DNA of 64,000 nucleotides, taken from Numida meleagris (Eukaryota; Chordata; Aves; Galliformes; Numididae). A program made the position numbers and the translations under genes. This document shows positions 19,879 to 33,200 of this stretch, one piece after another (position 1 is the first letter of the stretch; each line of letters begins with the position of its first letter). The DNA lies in the NCBI RefSeq assembly GCF_002078875.1, contig NC_034424.1:2308092-2372091 (forward strand). The letters run 5' to 3'. The notes beneath the pieces were generated by a model. The model worked only from the letters and a program-made list of their open reading frames with translations, was not told the origin of the DNA and searched no databases.

Positions 19879-21889
19879 GGGTTCCAGTGGGAAGCCAGAG
19901 GTAAATAATTCTTTGGTTACATCTTCAAAACTGCACCTGAGCCTTTCTGCAGCCCTTGAGCACAGCCAGGAAAGTAAAGCATCTTCAGAAGAACAGCCAT
20001 GTGAGCAAACAGCCTGAGGAGCACAGAGCTGCCCTGCACAGCCCTGGGCTCAGCTCAAGCCATGGAGGTGCCCTTTGAGCAGAGCACCCCGATGGTGATG
20101 GAGACAGGGCTGTGCCATGCCACAGAGCCAACACGAGAGCAAAGAAACGAGAACAAGTGACAACAAGTGACTAATTAGCCCAGGAGGATGTTGCCTGAGT
20201 AAGCAGTCAGTCATTTCAGGATTCAGAGCGCCGAAGAGCCCTCTCTCATGCGGTTATCTTGAAGGTCACACTGATGTGATGTGCTGGGAAGCAGGCCCAA
20301 GGCAAGGGCCCAACCTCAGCTCCGCCATCGCGCACGGCTTGTTGAATTTCCCCTCTACTGGTTTTGTTATTTCCTGATTCAGCTTCACCCCATGTACCTA
20401 TTCTCTCTGAACTTGCAGCCGGAGAAGCGACGGGAAATTTTACCGGGACCGCAAAGGTACAAATGGCACTTCAGCTCAGTATTGTTTTCTTTTTCTTTTT
20501 CTTTTTTCTTTTTTTGCTCGAAATGTGGTTGTACGCGTACATCTGACCGAATGGAAAGACGCGGCGGAATTCTTTTTGTTGCTTAATGTTTCCAGATGTT
20601 TTCTGAAACGATTTACTAGGTGCTGCTGAGCTCATCCGTGGTAAGCGGGCAAGAGGTGTCAGCCTCGGAAATTCTCCCGATGTCCTTACGCAGTTTTTTC
20701 GGATGCATTAACGGAGCGTCCCGACAGTGACAGTGCAGTGCCACCTCTGGAGCCCTGCCTTGGCAATGCCGTTGGTGTTGGTGCTTCATCAGCATCTTGG
20801 TGTTGGCCATGGGAGGATGGAGCTTCTGGCCTCGTAGGGGGAGGCTCTTCCCATGGGCTGGGCACTGGGTCAAAGAAAAACGAGGCAGAGCTGCTTTATT
20901 TGGCACGCTTTCCTGTCCATTGATCAAAATGATTGTTTGTTTTTTTTTTTTAATCTCCTCCTCGGCTCAGAACTGATCAATAAATAAGTAGAAATTGGAG
21001 CGATTTCAACATCTGCGTGTTATTCCAGCTTTACCTGGTATTTTTCTACCCCTGACCTGTTCCAGGCGAAGCTGCAGCTCCATCCTCACCCTGCCGAGAC
21101 AGCAGGAGATACCGGAGGATGTGTTCTACTTATCTGAGGTGTGAAATATAATTACCTCTGCTAGATATTGCGAGGGTTTACAGTGATCAATTTGTGTGAA
21201 ATCTCTGCAGCGGGAGCTGAGCCTTATCTCCTTCCACTGTGCTGACAACGCAGGCTGCGTAGATAAATCCCCATTTATTTGTTTGAAATTTGCTTGTCAT
21301 TTAATTGGCTTGGTTCTGGCTCCCGTCACGCAGCGCAGAGCAATAACCAAACACTCTGCCCGTGTGTGTGTCTCATTCACTCAAAGCTTGGAGCAAAAAG
21401 TCCAGACCCAAACCAGAAAGCAGGATGTGCTCCGTCATGGTGGGACAGCCCCAGAAGAGCTCCAGAAGGAACATTTGAAGTAACAGTGGGGCTTGGTGTG
21501 TGTGCATGTGCATGTGTGAGTGCAGCTCTGATGTCTATAGGGGTACGTCCATTGGGGACATGGGGACAGGTGGAGGTAGGAAGGAGTTCGTGCCGTGCTC
21601 AAAGTCAAGAGCCATGCCCCAAATCATGGCCGTACCCAAACAGCTCCAAGACTCTTTCTACACCATCTACAAGAGAATTCCAAAGAATATTCTTACAACT
21701 AAAGATGTTGAACCTCTACTTGCAATGCGGAGACATATGGAATTTTGAAGTAATTTTATGTCGCTTACCGAGAGCTAATCAGATCATGTTTGATTGGGGT
21801 AGGCTGACTAGTGGGGTCAAACTCACAGATCCAACATCATGGCTCATACTGCATCTTGCAGAGCCTCTTGCAGCACCTGGTGATGCGTT
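19879..21889. other. Intergenic DNA
   Basis: No gene was recognised. The stretch 20400-20720 keeps CpG dinucleotides in otherwise AT-rich sequence and contains a splice-site-bracketed 39-base segment (20420-20458) that could be chance. Confidence 0.45.
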
Positions 21890-21969
21890 ATAGCGCATGG
21901 TGGGAATGGGTTGATGGCTGGACTAGATCCTAGTAGCCTTTTCCAACCTAAATGATTCTATGATTCTAT
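21890..21969 (+). repeat. CR1 3' fragment
   Basis: GGGTTGATGGCTGGACTAGAT, CCTAGTAGCCTTTTCCAACCT and the tail AATGATTCTATGATTCTATG in plus orientation. The body just upstream may extend the copy to about 21770 but is diverged. Confidence 0.8.
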
Positions 21970-24516
21970 GCTGCATGGGACTTTCTAGATAAATGGATCC
22001 TTCCCAAGCATACGGAAGCAAGATAAAGCATTAATTTTGCAAAATACAGAGAAGGCCAAGGCTGTAGGACAGAGCCCTGCAAAAACAAGGCGGCTTGAAG
22101 ACACCTAGGGGTGCATCCATCTCCTGTTGAACACAAAGCTGGGATGTCAGCAGAGTGGAGTTGCACCTATCTCCCCTACAGCCTTTCAGTGCACATTGCT
22201 GGGACCCTGCAGGAAGAGGACACAGAGACCTGCTGTGAGAGGCAGTGCAGGGCTGACTGCTCATCCCTGGCTTCCCTTTCCTTCTCCTGGGGCTGGAAGT
22301 GGTGCTACCAAAACCCAGCCCACTCTCACCCCAGTGTGCACTGAGACAGATGTGGTTGCAGCAGCAATGAGCCTGGCATAACATTTTCATTTATTTTTAG
22401 CCTGACTGGAAGCAGAAAGCAACAGAAATTTTATCATTGAGAAATTTCCGGCCCAGTTTGCAAACTCAGGAAAGTTCTGGTGCTCAGGTACGCGCACAGG
22501 GTTCCCCAAATATTGCAACCTCTCCTCGGTTCCACATCACCTCTGTGCACCTGGAGCTACAGCCAGCAGAAAGGAAAGGCTGAGGTGGCTGCTGAGGACA
22601 CGGTGGCTGGCACAGAGATTACAGACAGAGCCGACCCTGTGTCCCTCTGTCCCTTGTCTGCATCCCCAATGGAGCGCATTGCCCTCAGCTCAGGGTGGCC
22701 TTGGGTATGCCCAGAGCAGCAGCTGCCTGATGCCAGCTGGAATAACTGCCTGGTTGATGGCACTGAGCCTGTGCTGAGCGTGCGGCCGCAGCTGGACAGT
22801 AAAGCTGACACACGGAGAAATAATTCTCCTCGTTACGTCAGAGCCAGGAAACTCTTGCAATTAGAGGAGTATCCTTTCCATGACAAGGCACTCGCCATTC
22901 ACTTAACGCAGCGCTCTCTTGAGTGGCCATGCCCTGCTTTGCAAGCACTCGTTAAGGGAGCTTTAATTTTGGAGCTGCGATGCCCAGAAGCTGTAGGCAG
23001 TGAGGTGTCAGCTGGGCTTTAGGGTGCTGCTTTAGGCTGCAGCAGGGCTGCTGGGGTCTTCCTCCAGCTTTGGTGGTGTGCAGTAGTTCTGCCAACGACT
23101 GCCTCTTTTGCTGGGATGGTCCTGGTGGTACCAGTGCAAAGGATGCAAAGAAAAAGGTCTGCCCTGTGTTTCCACTGACGGGATGTACCTCCAAGGAAAG
23201 ACAGCTCTCTTTGTTTCCACGTACTGGGTGCTCTGCCTCTGCAGAATATACAGAAATGTCTTCCAGTTTCCTTCTGAAGGAAAGACAATCTCCTCAAGTA
23301 GTGACATGGGCTACCTCTTGGTCGCAGAAGGAAGGTTTGCTAGCATCTTCCCTTGAAATTCACATTTCCTGCACAGAATAATAGGCAGGACATTTCTCAG
23401 TCTGCTTTCAATGCTCAGGAAGCCCGTGCAGTGACCTGGAGCTGCTGTCCTGCACAACCTGTGCCCACCTGATTGTCACCAGCTCCTCAATACAAGCCCA
23501 GGGATTCCTGCAGTGCAGCTGTGTCCTCCCCACTGTGTTTGCAAATTGGAAATGCTTGGCAGTCAAGATCACAAGGCACTGGTTTCTCATCTATCTCAAT
23601 GTAGCTTTTTTATTTGCTTTCAATCATTTATCCAGGGAGCAGAAAAGCCACCCACTCCCCACAAACAGCGAGTGTCAGATGGGAACAGTCTAGAGACATT
23701 TGGAGCTGACTTACTGATGAAAACTAAACTTGATTCTCAGCACTTTGCCCATCTGCTGTGAATGGAACCTGCAGAAAGTGCATGCACACCGCGGTGGAAG
23801 CGTGGAGCCCTGAACTGGTGCCGTTCCACCCATGTTTTGCACAGATGCATTTCTTCCAAAAGCCATGCAATGCTGCAAAACCCACCTCAGCTCTTGGCAG
23901 CCGCAAGCTGAGCCAGCCCTGCTCCCACAAAGCCTGCTAGGAAAACTATAAAAATACCATTACAGTCCTTACAGTTTCCCCTGGTGCTGCGCAGAGCGAA
24001 GATCTCCAGGCCTGGATCTCCTCCTGCAACCAGCCCTTCAGCATTGGCTGTCCTTTCTGCAGCCATTCCTCAGCACAGAACCACCTTTTTGCAGCCCTGT
24101 CCCAGCCCATCCTGCACCGGGTGAGTGTGGTGGCAGCAGGAAGCCCCGAGCTCTGCACTGATGCTTCTCGCTCTGCGGAGGTTTCACACAGCAGCAGCTG
24201 AGCACCAGCACCCAAGGGCACAGCATGGGGCAGGGAGGGGGGGGTTGGGGGGGGCTGGTTAACGGCTTGTTTGTGCTCCCCAGCCACAAGAACAAGCGTG
24301 GGTGCTGGCTCTTTCACTTCTATGCTCAGTGGCTGCCTTTGTTGGGTTGGACAAGAGCAAGGCAGATTTCCTCAGGGTCTCAGCATCTCAGGCATTCAGT
24401 GCACCTGGACGCAGCTCCCCGAGGTCTGGCTTTCTCTTACATTATTATTTTACGGTCTAAAAAGAAAGGTGAGCCAGGCTGTTTCGATCATGTAAACAGA
24501 ACCACTGGATTTTCTT
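21970..24516. other. Intergenic DNA
   Basis: No gene was recognised. A 180-codon open frame near 22480 has no family resemblance. A G-run cluster lies at 24227-24255. Confidence 0.55.
24227..24255 (+). other. Guanine-run cluster, potential G-quadruplex
   Basis: Runs of 4, 3, 8 and 8 guanines separated by spacers of one or two bases (CA, A, TT). This meets the usual G3+N1-7 four-run rule for G-quadruplex DNA. Confidence 0.6.
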
Positions 24517-24980
24517 AGAATCACAGAATCATTAAGGTTGGAAAAGACCTCTAAGGCCACCAAGTCCAACCATCAACCCACTGACCACGTCCCTCAGTGC
24601 CACATCTCCATGGTTCTGGGACACCTCCAGGGATGGTGATCCCACCACTCCCCAGGAAGACCTGTTGCAGTGCATGACAACTCTTTCTGAGAGGAAATTT
24701 TTCCTAATATCCAACCTGAACCTCCCCTGGCCCAATGTGAGGCCATCACTTCTCATCCTGTTGCTGTTACCTGGGAGCAGAGGCTGACCCCAGCTCACCA
24801 TGACCTCCTTTCACGGAGTTGTAGAGAGCAATGAGATCTCTCCTGAGCCTCTTCTTCTCCACCCCAGTTCCCATAGCCATTCCCCATCACACTTGTGCTC
24901 CAGACCCCTCACAGCCCCACTGCCCATCTCTGGACACACTCCAGAACCTCCATGTCTTTCTTGTAGTGAGGGGCCCAAAA
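24517..24980 (-). repeat. CR1 3' fragment, longer copy
   Basis: Reverse orientation: AATCACAGAATCATTAAGG, TTGGAAAAGACCTCTAAGGCC, CACCTCCAGGGATGGTGATCC, CCTAATATCCAACCTGAACC, then the ORF2-proximal CACTGCCCATCTCTGGACAC. About 460 bases of a 5'-truncated CR1. Confidence 0.92.
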
Positions 24981-25892
24981 TTTCTTCCACCAGGGACTTT
25001 TTTTATTGATACTACTCAGCAAATAATGGGTCATTGTAAAAATATAAGGCTTCTTAAAGACGGCTTGCACAGGTGTCTGCCCACCCTGCTGTCATGCTGA
25101 ACACCTAATAACCTAATTTCACAGCTAAGACTTTCTGGATCACTGCTGATCACAACACAGCACTCTTAGTCATCAACGACAAAAATTTAGTCTTGTGCAA
25201 GCGAGTGGCAGCCAGCTGAGGTCATATAGCATGATATAACACATTTATACTATAAATAAATCAAAAATGCAAAACCAAGCTCCCGAAGGGCAATCCAGGC
25301 AAGCACTGCTCAGTTTCCCAGTTCTTGGCAGTGGATGATGGGGGTTCCCTCGGCGCGGGGCTTTGCCCTGCACAGGAGAGCACCCGACCCAGCTGCTGCC
25401 CCAGTGGGAGCGCAGCCTTCTGGAAGCCATCCAGGCATGTTTCACCTGAACTCCTTCCTCATGTCTGCACATCTCGCCAGTGTGGATGGGATGGGCTCCT
25501 GCTTTTGCTGGCATCCGATGAATGAACCAAAATGTTTCCGTGAAAGAACCTAAATGCGTGCGATCCACCTCTCCCTCTTCAGCCATCCCTTGTGCTCTTT
25601 GCCAGAGGAAATGTGAACTGGTTTGGTGCCTATCTGCTTCCAGGCATCCTGGTGATAAGGATCAGGCTTTGGTTCTGCAGGAGGCAGAACAGATGCAAAG
25701 GTTGGAGGGCTCCTGTTGCTTTCTTGTCTTAAGCCACCTGTGGGAAGCTTGGCAATGCTTTGGGAGAAACATGCAGGGACTTTTGGGGCTGGCACAGCCC
25801 TGATCTAAACAACTCTGTCTCTTACAAGCCAGGAGCAAGCACCAGTGCAAAACAATGTGGGAAATAACAGTCCTGTATAACTGGAAACCTAG

Positions 25893-26062
25893 AGTTATAG
25901 AATGGCTAGGGTTGGAAGACACCTCAAAGATCATCCAGTTCCAATCAGTGTGCCATGGGCAGGGTTGCCAAACACTAAGTTAGGCACTGGATCAGGCTTC
26001 CTGGGGTCCCATCCAACCTAGCCTTGAGAGATGGGGCAGCCACAACTTCTCTGGACAACCAG
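25893..26062 (-). repeat. CR1 3' fragment
   Basis: TATAGAATGGCTAGGGTTGG, AAGACACCTCAAAGATCATCC, GGGCAGGGTTGCC and GGGTCCCATCCAACCTAGCC in reverse orientation. Confidence 0.85.
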
Positions 26063-28009
26063 TACTATAGTGAATCTGAGTCCAGATTAATCAGATGGGA
26101 GAGAGGATGGAAGTGGGAGAGGTTTCCTTTGATGAGGAACATCTCCCTGCCCTTTGGGACCTTCCTGTGCTTGTCCTGTATGGCACATCCATCCAGTGTG
26201 GAGTTTCTCAGGATGTCCCACTCCATCTGTCCCTGCTGAAGGGGCAGTTGTTCTCAGTGCATTTGTTCACCAGCCCTGCTGTCCTTCCAGCCTCTCTGAA
26301 GGAAGCCCTGGCTCCTGCGATGTCAGTGGTGACATTTCCAGTGGTGACAGTCTGCTCCCCCTCCTGCTTCGAACCAGCACATGGCTTACTTGCGTTTCAT
26401 TAGTTTAAACGAGGTTTAATTTAATTTGCTTAAAGCACAGCAGCATAAGGCTGATTAAATCTGATTGCAGAGCACCACGCCAGCGGCTGTGGCCACTTAA
26501 TTCCATGAGCCAGAGCCTTGCACCCTGCTCCCAGCACGCACAGAATCCCACCTCCATCAGCACTTTCACAGCCACTAAAAGCACACACCAAGGGACAGCC
26601 CGAGGACTTGTGCCCCTCCTGTTTCATTATCAGCTCTGAAAGGGCTCTTAGCAATTTCTGCTCTCCTCGTTGCCACAGCCTTCTCTTTTGCTCAGGGAAT
26701 GCATAGAGAGAAGGGAAATTAATGGAACGGTGACGTCCTGGCAAGAAGAATTCTGTCGGCTCTTTAAAGTTGCTTGCCTTGGCAGTTATTTCACTTGAAG
26801 TGTTTTGCAATTTTTTCAAAGCTCAGGATTGCAATTATTTTTTCTGGCTAATGGTAATACTCAGCACTAATTAGAACCGGGCAAGGTAGTTTACTCAGTG
26901 CTTCTTGAAATTTCATATTTAGGTCAAAAAAACAATCGATCGAATTCTGCATTTCTTTTCTTTGGAAGCTGAAGTGCTCCCATTCAACACTTTTCTGTAC
27001 AAAATGTGTCAAAGTTACGTGTAAAAATGAGGCTTCAGGGTTAAATCTAGATAGTTTTTGACTTAAAAAAAAGAAAGGAGAAAAAGATGAATTCCCATGA
27101 AAACCTTTTGTCAGACCTCTTCCCTCTCCTCCAGCCGCTCCCAGTTTCTATTCTGTGTCTAGAAAGGATAGATGTTTAAAATGGGCCTGACCCAGGGCTG
27201 CCTCCAGGTTGGCCATCTCCAAGGCTGGCTCGCCCTTGCTGGGGGCCTTCAGAACGTTTGGTCTCCATGAACAGTTGGAAAGTGTTGATGAATATCAATG
27301 GGCGCCATTTTTTCCTCATGGAGGAATTCATTTCCACCTCTTTGCTCCACGCGCACTCCCATGTCAGGCACCATTCTGTCGGAGTGCCCCTCTGCTGCCA
27401 TCTGTCACAGTGCAACAAAATGTAATGACATATTACTGGGAAGGTTCAGCCTCTGCTGCCACCCCACCAAGATCTGCCCCTGACATCACGGGCCGACATG
27501 ATAAAATAGGAGGCATTACTTTCGGAGAAGCCCTTGCATTTCTGAAGGAATTTTGCAAATGTTGGTCCCAAACCTGCCCCTGCAAAATTCTGCTCTGCCC
27601 AAACACTCGGAACCAGCACATCCCTGACCCTGTGCTGGGCTGTTTGTTAGTGCCCAGCATCCCTTTCTTGCTCCGCTTTGAGCTTGTTGCTCTCCGGCAC
27701 GTCCCACAAAGCTGCGGTGAAGAAGCGTGCCACGGGGCAGGTTTTCACTCGGTATTACTGGCAAAACTCCCAGGGACAAGAGCAAGACATATCTGCGAGG
27801 AACCCGAGCAGGGGAATCACGCCGTAAGATCAATGGCCTGACGTGCCAAAGAGCTGAAGTCACCTCCCTTGCCGGCTCTTGATCTGCACGCAGTGAGGAG
27901 TCAACCAAGACCGCAGAACTCGGCTTTATCTGCCGTGCCTCCCAAGGGTCACGCTGTCCCATGCTGCTGTGGGGCTGAGCTGGCAGACCTCGGCCCCGAG
28001 CTCCCCGTG
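26063..28009. other. Intergenic DNA
   Basis: No gene was recognised. The stretch 26820-27070 is AT-rich and unique. 27420-27570 lies inside a 210-codon open frame that lacks an ATG start; it looks more like conserved non-coding DNA than a gene. Confidence 0.45.
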
Positions 28010-28106
28010 GTTTGATGGGAACGGTGGGGATGGGTCGATGGTTGGACTTGATGATCTTAGTGGTCTGTCCCAACCTTAACGGTTCTGTGATTCTATGTTT
28101 CTATGA
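28010..28106 (+). repeat. CR1 3' fragment
   Basis: GGGTCGATGGTTGGACTTGAT, GATCTTAGTGGTCTGTCCC, AACCTTAACGGTTCTGTGATTC and a TATGTTTCTATGA tail, plus orientation. Confidence 0.87.
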
Positions 28107-28922
28107 CAGGCTCAGCGCCTGCACGCCAATTACTGGCGCACAGAAGAGCCCGTTTTCAAACTCTGTAGATGCTCTGCATTAACTCCATCCTATTTCAGAC
28201 GCCTGATGAGTGGCTGATTCCCAGAGGACTGCCCCACTAACTGTTTCCCTCTAGCTGTTTTCCTCCTCCCTCCCTCCCTTTTTTCTTATTTTTTCCACTC
28301 TCTCTGCAGACCCACAGCGCTCCTCATGCAGCATCTTCCCCTCTGCATTCTTTCTGTATCTCCCCACTCCCAGCTGCACCAATCCTTGAATAAGTCTGGC
28401 AGACCGATTTCTATTGATATTAATGGTCCTGGGTTCCTTTTGTTTCAGGGCTGGAACTTTGTTTTTACCAACAAAATTTATCTCCATCAGAAACACTGAC
28501 AGATCATGGCATTCATCCAGGCATCTCTTACAATTGCTTTTTCCTTTTTGTTCAGTGGCAACCAGTAGGTTTATTGCTCAGTAAAAACAGTATTGGAATC
28601 AATGCCCTGGTTATGTTTTCATTTTTTATTTTTAAAATCTTTTTGAGACTAACGTGTAAGCTGAGATGAGCATCGGGAGCAGAAGAAGGAGCTGCAGCTG
28701 CCCTCTCCAGCCTCTCAGCTTAATCAACACAGTACAATTTGATTCCAAAGCAACAACCACAGAGTTTACTTCTTTTCCTTTCCTTCCCATGGAAGGCATC
28801 TGCAGTATGATGAGTGCTGACTAGGAGGACCAGCGTGGACATATCAGTTAAAAACAAGATGCGTGTGACTTTATCCCCATGCTTCTCCCTGGATATTATT
28901 AAGTGAGCAAACCCAACAGGAT
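28107..28922. other. Intergenic DNA
   Basis: Unique DNA with a pyrimidine-rich stretch (28240-28310). No gene or repeat was recognised. Confidence 0.55.
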
Positions 28923-29130
28923 TTCATAGAACACAGAAGCATGGCATGGCTTGGGTTGGAAGGGACCTCGAAGATCATTACATTCCAACCTCCCTGCCAT
29001 GGCAGGCTTGCCATCCACTAAATCAGGCACCAGCTCAGGCTGCCCAGGGCCCCATCCAGCCTGGCCTTGGGCACCTCCAGGGATGGGGCAACCACAGCTT
29101 CTATGGGCAGCCTCCACCAGAGCGTGTTCC
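28923..29130 (-). repeat. CR1 3' fragment
   Basis: GGCATGGCTTGGGTTGGAAG, GGACCTCGAAGATCATTAC, CAGGCTGCCCAGGGCCCCATC and GGGCACCTCCAGGGATGGGG in reverse orientation. Confidence 0.9.
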
Positions 29131-30139
29131 AGACGTGCATTGCTGGTCCTTATGAAGATTGTTTTATGATATCTCTTCACCTAAGCAGAGGGGGCTTCTT
29201 TGAGGCTGGGTCTGAGGAAGGTCTGCTTGTCCCTTGGGATGCCCCCAGTGCTGCAGGGAAGAATCACCCACTAGGTGTGAGGGTTAGAGAGGGCATTGAG
29301 CAACGCTCCTGACATCTGCATTTCAAACATCTCATGCCCCAGCTGGAAAGCCACTGCCTTACAGTGCCAGTCCTGTGGTTGGGTGTGCATTTACTCTGCC
29401 TTTTCCTGGCAGTTTCCTCTTGCCGACATCGCCTCTAAATTTGGGTCAGAACTGCCGTATCACCCAGCCTGTCCTGCAGGACTGAGGAAGTCATTTCACA
29501 TGTGTCAGGGTGACTTAATCTCATTTCTATTTGCACAGCATCCAGTTCCATCAGCATTTTCTTAGCCCTAGAGCGGATGGACAACCACATTGCACCTCTT
29601 GCCATGCCCCCTCCCATGTACCAACCCCATCCCTTTGCAGTCAGCAGCAGGGAGGGCACCACATTTCCAACATCTCATCACAGGTTGGAATAATCCAGCA
29701 AAGCCAAGAATGCTTCTGGCCCAGCCAGCCCCTTCAGACACCCAACTGCTAAGAAAAACAAGGGTTTGCCTTTGCCTTCCCCCCTTTTCTCTGCAGCCTC
29801 TCTGCACAGCCCCATCCCTGCGCTGCAGCTGCGTTCCCCTTTCTGTGCTGACTGCCTGCTGGATGTGCTCGGGAAGTGAGCTGTTCTGCTTCTGAGGTTT
29901 TGCAACGCTGGCTCCTGCTCCTTGCAGCCCTTGCAGTTATTTCTCTTCCCTTCCTTCAGGACAGGACAAGGTGTGAAGTGCTGTGGCATCCACCACAAGC
30001 GTGGCCAGCACCAGAGGTGCCCCAGCCTTGTCCACAAACCATTCCCTGCTCTGGGCTGTGGAGGATTGCATCCAGTTTCCCTAAGCACCTTTTATGCCAG
30101 AACCAGCAGATTTTTCCTTTCCTTAGTCACACCACAGTG
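29131..30139. other. Intergenic DNA
   Basis: No gene or clear repeat was recognised in this kilobase. Confidence 0.55.
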
Positions 30140-30255
30140 TGTGATGTGGCACTGAGGGACGTGGTCAGTGGGCACGGTGGTGATGGGATGGGGTTGGATT
30201 TGGTGATCTCAGAGGTCTTTTCCAACCTTAATGATTCTGTGATTCTATGATTCTG
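30140..30255 (+). repeat. CR1 3' fragment
   Basis: GTGGCACTGAGGGACGTGG, GGGTTGGATTTGGTGATCTC, AGAGGTCTTTTCCAACCTT and repeated ATGATTCTGTGATTCTATGA tail units, plus orientation. Confidence 0.9.
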
Positions 30256-33200
30256 CGTGCTGCCCTTCAGAATCTTGACCTCTTCTTTTGCTTTTGTCTG
30301 GTCTTTGAGCTGTGTTCTCTTTGGCACTAGAAAGGCAGAAAACAACAAGTTCATACGTACTTTACACGCTGCTTTAGTTTGCTGTGTTCTCATCTCCTGG
30401 AAGATGTTGCAATTGGGTTCAGTGAAGCAGGGCATATTGTTTCCAGCAGTCGAGACTTAACACTCTTCAGTTTCCTTGAAACTTTCCAGGCATATGTGGC
30501 CAAATGTTTGGCCAGTCAGTGCTCGGGAGGGCTTGGAGCAGTGGAAATGTCAGCAATGCTGTTGACATCTCCAGCAGAGCTATGTAAACATGGCAGGGAG
30601 GTGCCGCATTGGCTGTTTCCAAGCCAAGGCAAGGTGATGTCTCTGCTCTGGGGATGAACCACGCCGAAGACCAGGAACCTTTTTGCTCTCTCATTTCCAT
30701 CCCCCTGGGGAACAAGGAGACAGGCACCCGCAGCACCCACATCAGCAATGTGTCGACCATGGCAGTGCTTCCTTTTCTCATCCCAGGGCGTTCTGTGGGC
30801 TGGATACTGCTTTGGGAGCCCTGTGCTGAGACAGAATGGAGCGTGACCAGCACTGCATCCTCTGGCACGTCTCTTCCCAGACAGCATGGCCTGAGCACAA
30901 ACCCTGGCTGCCCGGCTGCAGGCAGACATCACAGTCTGGCTTCCTCCTTCAGCTGGGGGCAAAGGTTAAGAAGCAGATGGGTTGTTTTGTAATCTCGTTA
31001 CAGTAATGACTCCATTACATAAATGATCACTTCTACTATACCGTGCTACTTCCTTTCCAGCAATTCTTCAAATAAACTACATCCAGATATTCCTCTTGGG
31101 ACACTTGATTACTGCAGCTTCTATTACTTAGAGGTGCTGAAAACAGCTGGGTGCCTGTGAAAGTCACCCCACCTCAACTCCCAGACCAGCCCACGGCTGG
31201 AAGGAGAGCAGACAGATCTGCACCACAAATTCCCCGCTGCCAACCTCGCTGTGCTCTCTGGTCAGCATGGCAGGTGACCTTCCCATCTCCCGGGGTTGTC
31301 ATTTTCTCCTGACAGTTCATGGGAAACCTGAGGGCTCTTTGAAATCTGCACTCACACATACACCTGGGGTCCAGAACCCATAGGAGGAAGGAAGGGGTTA
31401 TTTAGAGAGAGGGGCTGTGGTTCTGGCCCAATGCCATGCTGTCTTTAATCACTGTGGTTATGAAGGCACTGATTTTGCATTGTCTCTGTGTTTCCATATC
31501 TTTGAAAAGGGAACCTGGTCTCACGTGGCAACACATGGAGGCTGGGACCCTGACAAATGCCATTATGCCTCCATTTCTCCAGGGCAGGGAGAACAAAACA
31601 GACCTTATCAGATCACTTCAGAGGATATTCCGCAGTGCACTGCACATTGTGTGACAATAATCTCAGTGAAAATAATAGCAGGCCTCCTCATTTTAAGTAT
31701 GTAATTTTCCTTCAGGTATTGAGAAGCCCAAAATACTTGCCCCTGAGCAATCTCCTTATCAGTCCTTACTTTGGACATGTCTATCTAGTTCCCAGAAACT
31801 CCCTTCTGAAACAAGTCTGCTTTTCCTTATGGGCAAAAACCTGATTTTCCCCTGTACTTTCTCCTGCAAGCTCAGCCCAGAGGATTTAAGTCACTTCTCG
31901 ATTTGAAAAGAGCATGGACATTACACTGGCAGGAATGGACGTCACTGGGGCAAGGTGAAGGGCAAGGTAACTTGCATTACAGCTCTGTAGGCTCCCTCGC
32001 CAGCACAGGATTCTCAGTTCCCCTTTGCATTTTTCTTTCTTCCCCGGCTCTGTCTCCACGCCTCTCATTCCCCTCTGTGCCCCTCTCTGGAAAGTGTTTC
32101 TGGGAAGGTGGACGTGGCTTCCCATCAGCCTGGAGTCTCCTTCCTTCCTTCCTCCACTCTTCTCTGCAGGGTAAGAGCCGTGGGCATTAGCCCAATGAGG
32201 GGATTCCTGGTGCAGCTGAGCTCACGTCCGAATTCCTCCCAGATGGAGAGGACTCCAGGGAAGGATCCGTACAGCCTTTCATTGACGTCTGCTGGCACTG
32301 GCAAAACTTTTGGAGAATAATAACTGTGCTCTACTTGGTTTCCTCCTCACTGCGGGGCTGAAACAGAAACACTGCCTTCACGACAAGCGAGCTGATACAA
32401 GACACATGCTCGGTTGCTTGGTGCCCAGAGGCAGACAGAGAATAAAAGCCCTTTGCTCCCATAAACCGGAATCCTTCTTCGGATGTTAAAGAACAGTTAT
32501 CAGCGATACTGTTAACATTAAAACAAAGGAAAACAGAAACCACAGAACCTATCAAATGGATTATGGAAAACTCTTCTCAGATACCCTCACTCTCAAGTGG
32601 GGCAGAGTCATGGGCTCTGCTGGCGTCGTGGTCAGGTGGATAACAGGGCCTAGTGCAGGCAGGGACCAGTGAAAATCCTTCTGAGATCAGACTGCCAAAC
32701 TGTTGACCCATGCTCTAAAATAAAAGTCTTTACTGCTTCAGAAGGGGTTTCTTTGGCATGTTCTGGAGGAGGAGGTATGCAGTTTCCTGTGCTAGGTAGA
32801 ATGTTATCTGAGCTGATAAAAATTCCTTCTACCCATCTCCATGTTTCAGTGAAGAACTTCAAGGTTCTACAATACGATTCTATGATTCTACGAAGATGCT
32901 GCAGTTATAATTACAAGATGTTTGGAACTAAAACCTCAGTGTTGCTAGAAATTTCATTATACAGCTTTCTGTAATTTCATCTGGAAGGGATCCAAGCTGT
33001 TGCCTCATGCACAGGAGCAGTAACGCAAGAGCTAGCCAAAGCCAAGGAAACGAGTTGGTTAATGTGAGAGAACACGAGGGATGAGCAGACATAAAGCTGC
33101 CTTGAGGAGCTTTTGCTTGCACAAGGTAGTTTTTAAAATTATGACCTTCTTGAGTAATGGCACCAGTAAGAGGTTTCTTTATGGCAGGTCTTGATTGAGG

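Noticed and set aside
22480..23022. 180-codon open frame
   Set aside because: Composition is not protein-like and no family is recognised; no splice or promoter context was seen.
27209..27841. 210-codon open frame in the gene desert
   Set aside because: It begins with TTG, has no family resemblance, no promoter and no poly(A) context.
32860..32895. ATTCTATGATTCTA motif
   Set aside because: It resembles a CR1 tail, but without the CCCTTCCAACC block it is too short to call a repeat copy.
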